64,000 nucleotides of DNA from positions 32,165,797-32,229,796 of the forward strand of contig CM039184.1 of the NCBI GenBank assembly GCA_008360975.2, written 5' to 3'. The notes under the pieces are model-generated. The model was not told the origin of the DNA, ran no database searches, and was given only the letters and a program-made list of their open reading frames with translations. This document shows, piece after piece, positions 60,482-64,000 of the stretch. Position 1 is the first letter of the stretch, and every line of letters begins with the position of its first letter. The stretch is from Lichenostomus cassidix. Taxonomy: Eukaryota; Chordata; Aves; Passeriformes; Meliphagidae. Made by a program: the position numbers and the translations under genes.

Positions 60482-60503
60482 CTGTGTGTGTGAACACGTG
60501 AAA

Positions 60504-60511
60504 ACACACAA

Positions 60512-60552
<41 letters not shown>
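60504..60552. repeat. (CA)n microsatellite at the CR1 3' end
   Basis: A CA tract that is pure from about 60514 to 60552, preceded by CACA-rich sequence and a GTGTGTGTG patch at the CR1 tail. Confidence 0.95.
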
Positions 60553-60553
<1 letters not shown>

Positions 60554-60675
60554 TTTCTGCATCTCCCCTCTCTCCTTTTCTCCTTTTAAGCCAGACTAGT
60601 TCTTTTCCTTCCAAATGTAAATCACAGGTATCTTCCCTAAATCATATTATATTTCACAGCACAAATATAAAGTGT

Positions 60676-60772
60676 GCATATATACTTATGTATATATATA
60701 TATACATAAATACATCTATATATCTATATATATATGTCTGTATATCTATGCATACCTATATAGATATATACA
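60676..60772. repeat. TA-rich microsatellite
   Basis: Imperfect TATATA and TATCTA units with TATG interruptions over about 97 bp. It resembles the array at 26866-26992 in unit but is more degenerate. Confidence 0.85.
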
Positions 60773-63700
60773 CCTGCCCCTGATTACTCTAATTGAATAA
60801 TCCATCTCTGCCCTCAGGATTCAGTAAATGAACAAAGCCTTTGCTTTGAGTTTTAAGCTGTAACACCTCTCCCCAGGTCTAGCTGGTGATCATTTCCTTT
60901 TCTCCACTAAGGTTTTTTATCCAATAGGCTTTTGTACAGAGATTCTACAGACTGAGAAATAAAGTTATTATTTTTACAAATGGGTGGTTGGGAACAGTCA
61001 TTGTGCGTTTTTTTTCCTCAAGAGCCTTTCCAGATAGTCTTTAAAAGTGAAAGCAGTTCAATTATTTTGAAGAATCATCAACTTTTTGTTATCACAGTGT
61101 TATAATTCTGAGACCTTTTCTCCCTAAGCTATTATCTGGTAAGGAGTTTATTACATGCCAGTGGGTAATAGCTTCTCTCCTTAAGGGATTTTTCTAACAT
61201 CTATTTCCCAGTAACCCATTGTTCTTTGTTTTCACTAGTGATATACTTTATTGGTTTCTTCCTGGACTTTGACTATTGCATTTTGCAGATTATTATCTCC
61301 TAAAACCCTATAAATAGGACATTTAATAGAGTACAAATGGTACAGAATATATACTGCTGGAACAATAGATTTTAAAATAGCTTTTTAAATACTTTAAAAA
61401 TATTTATGATTAATCTTAGTAGATAGACTTCGGAAAAAATTAACTAAATCTACAGTCAGAACACAATTATGTAGTCCTACAGAGGTTACAGTAGCTTATG
61501 CCCTATTTCTGTCCACAAATTTTCACATCATTGTAATATTTAACCTTATTTATATCAAGTGGTATAACCAAATAGTATAAAATGATAAGAAAGCAGTCAC
61601 ATTGTTTCATCTTGAAATATTCCTTCTAACTTATTTTTCAGTTTACTGTCCTCTTCCTTTCTACTTGCTCTTTATTTTCTGTTCCTTCCTTTCTTTCAGA
61701 ATTTTAACTATTTCTAACTCCTACACCATAGATTGTTATTTATATAAATTAAATGTTTATTTAGTAATTACTCTTTCCAGATCAAATTCTACTCACTTTA
61801 CACGGCAAACAGGATCATTCTAGGACTTGAACAAGGCCTTCCTCTAGTTTCCGAGTTGCACAAAGATTAGTCTGTACACTGGATATTTATATCTGTTTGC
61901 CTGGATGAAGTCAACAACTCTGCTCCCTACTCTTTACACTGATCAAAGCACAACAAATTGCAATTTGGCAATAGAGAATTAAATCAAGACAGCTATTGAA
62001 CTTCTTTAGTCCTGTGCCATATAAATATATCATCTTTTTTTAAGTCAATCAATAGTGGGAGAATGTGCATTTTCTTTTTATTTCTAAAGCAATCACTAGC
62101 ATTCTGTTTTGAAATTTCAAAAATGTCCCTGTTTTTTCTTCTGAAATGTTAAATAAAAATAAAAAAACTTTTCTGCCTTCCACTTCAACAGCCAATGGAG
62201 CTTGGTGCCAGTATCAGCAAGGAATAACTATGAAGCACACAGGAGCAGTAGCAAGTGAAATCAGGCATAAGGCAATTCCCAAAAGAGTAACTTCTGTGAA
62301 TGGGATAAGAAACAGCTGAACCATCCATTTAACATTTTCCCAATCTTGAACATTAAAAAAAAAAAAATCTAAACACAAAGATATCTCCCCCACTGCTTCT
62401 TGAGTAGGTCTCACCTAGTCTGATCTGCAGTAGATGATCCTGTGGCTTCCCTTCCACCAGTGACTGACAGTGTGGTGTTGCTTCCAATATATTGTGGGAA
62501 AATGTTATCTCACCAAAATATCCAATGACATTTTATCATTCTCATGTGTAGGCAGGTGTATGTGCAGGTACAGATACAGATAATGCACACTTCCTAGAAA
62601 ACAAAGCACATTAAAATGGATTTTCAAGTAGAGCATTTAATCAAGTCCTTTGGCTAGCTAAAGTGTACCCTCTCTTAAACTAAAATCTAAATAAATGGCA
62701 AGATAGGAGTTTTGTTTTGATAGCATCCACTAAATGCAATCAGGAAACAGCAGCTGCAGAGCCATGTATCCACTGGAGTTAGAAGTGATTCCTCTCAATT
62801 AAAAAAAAAAAAAAAAAGAAAAAGCTCTCAGACAGCTGGTCTTTGTGTATGATGAATGTTAACATTCTTAGGAAGACTCACATAAATTGGTTTATCTAGT
62901 TCTACAAAATATTGACAAAGTTGACTTTTTGCAAATGTCAAAGATTAAAATTCATCTTTGCCCCTTCTCTTTCAGTGAAGAAGAATCAGATGCCCTGGCA
63001 TGTCCAGGTCACTCCTGAGCTGGCCAGGCCAGTGACCTTGGCTGATAGGAGATCTGCATGGGCTGACACTGGAGTATATTTACTGAAGTTGTGGAGAAGG
63101 GGTTGGAGCTTCTGTGGTTCTCCACAGGGCCATGGCAGCAGTGTCTGGGACAGCTGGGTGTGGCTGCCACGGGTCCAGAGCAGCTGCATCCTCAGCAGGC
63201 AGTGCAGAGGCAGATGCCTGCTGGGGTAGAGCCAGCCCAGGGCTGGGCTGTGGGCACTGGAGAGCTGGCAGGGGCATGGACAGGAAAAACACATTGCTGC
63301 AGTATTTCCAGCCAGTTGCCCTGTTCCCGGAGCCTGGAAGCTCTCATGACAGAATGTTTTCTTCTCAGAAGTATGAACACCTGAGAAAAGGGAAAAAAAC
63401 CCAATCCATCTGTAGATGTGTAAGAACCAGGAAGAGGAGCATAGTCAGGAGGAAAAGTGTTTACTTCCAATCATGCTGAGATAGGCTCCAATTCTCCTTT
63501 GGAGAAATATTAACAAATTAAAAAACCCTTCTGTTATCCATAGGGATCTCTCAGCTATTATTGCACTTTTGAAAAAAAAGACATCAATAGATTTTCACAG
63601 TAGTCACAATATCTCTCTGCAGCACACAAGACAAACAGTATTAAACATCATAGTCTCCAGAAAGATGTCTTTCAAAAATACTGTTTGGTCCAGGAATTTA

Positions 63701-64000
63701 ACCTTTTATTTTGCTGAAAGCTTGATTATGTCTGTACTATTTGCATTAAAATTCTTGCCAGAAAATACATTAGTGCAATCTGGCACTGTCTTAGGGCAGT
63801 GGCAGGACTCTTGTCCTAGACACATCTGTTCTTTTTCCCCCCACATGACTGGAATAATGGTATAAAATCACGATCCTCATAATTTTAAAGACAATTAGGA
63901 AAATTTTTCAACTGCTTTTGACCATATGTGTTTTAAAATTCCTGAGGTCAGGTTTCTTGTTCTTTCATATCATGGGGTTTTTTTTCATACACAGTTGAAG
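60773..64000. other. intergenic DNA at the right end
   Basis: AT-rich, with a 17-bp A run at 62801-62817 and a GC-richer block at about 62970-63350. The block keeps overlapping frames open on both strands, but no domain or repeat family was recognised. No gene was seen. Confidence 0.55.

Noticed and set aside
60365..60599. Cys-Val or Thr-His repeat frames
   Set aside because: Direct translations of the CA microsatellite.
1..64000. CRISPR arrays, operons, riboswitches, phage or plasmid features
   Set aside because: The window is vertebrate nuclear DNA; the repeats present are LTRs, CR1 copies, microsatellites and minisatellites, and no spacer-repeat structure was seen.

Overview
The window is nuclear DNA from a bird, most likely a songbird-like avian genome, although the species cannot be fixed from the sequence alone. 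The evidence is CR1 LINE copies of avian type, short solo retroviral LTRs, AT-rich gene-poor DNA broken by a few sharp CpG islands, and two intron/exon-structured GPCR genes whose proteins are clearly vertebrate.

Three genes are supported. At the left edge (268-710, minus) is the first coding exon of what is most likely NAF1, the H/ACA snoRNP assembly factor, running off the left end. The exon carries a coding minisatellite and sits in a CpG island. NPY1R (neuropeptide Y receptor Y1, minus strand, 41416-42693) is complete at 385 residues in two coding exons split by a 120-bp intron. NPY5R (receptor Y5, plus strand, 57402-58733) is complete at 443 residues in one coding exon. The order and orientation NAF1(-) NPY1R(-) NPY5R(+) match the known vertebrate cluster (human 4q32), with Y1 and Y5 diverging head to head. 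Both receptors bind NPY-family peptides and couple to Gi/o, and both control feeding and energy balance. Separate CpG islands lie at about 42700-43130 and 52040-52880, the first at the NPY1R 5' end and the second 4.5 kb upstream of the NPY5R coding exon, probably at a non-coding NPY5R first exon.

The 40 kb between NAF1 and NPY1R holds no convincing complete gene. It contains a CR1 3' end (3760-4352) and a 1143-bp ERVL-like solo LTR with a 5-bp target duplication (12147-13289). It also contains two 263-bp solo LTRs of one family in opposite orientation (20396-20658 minus, 31788-32050 plus), each with a perfect 6-bp target duplication. A decayed palindrome-bearing tandem array (13630-15010) and a CR1 reverse-transcriptase scrap (34118-34300 minus) follow. 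A short minus-strand ORF (33148-33384) looks like the C-terminus of the FAM180 family. The NPY1R-NPY5R interval holds a degraded avian interspersed repeat (47030-47535). Downstream of NPY5R lie a long CR1 3' fragment (59710-60481) and dinucleotide and TA-rich microsatellites.

No bacterial-type systems, CRISPR arrays, tRNA or rRNA genes were seen. The most notable observations are the expanded acidic repeat in the NAF1 exon, the 15-codon uORF whose stop overlaps the NPY1R start codon, the inverted solo-LTR pair, and the FAM180-like ORF.
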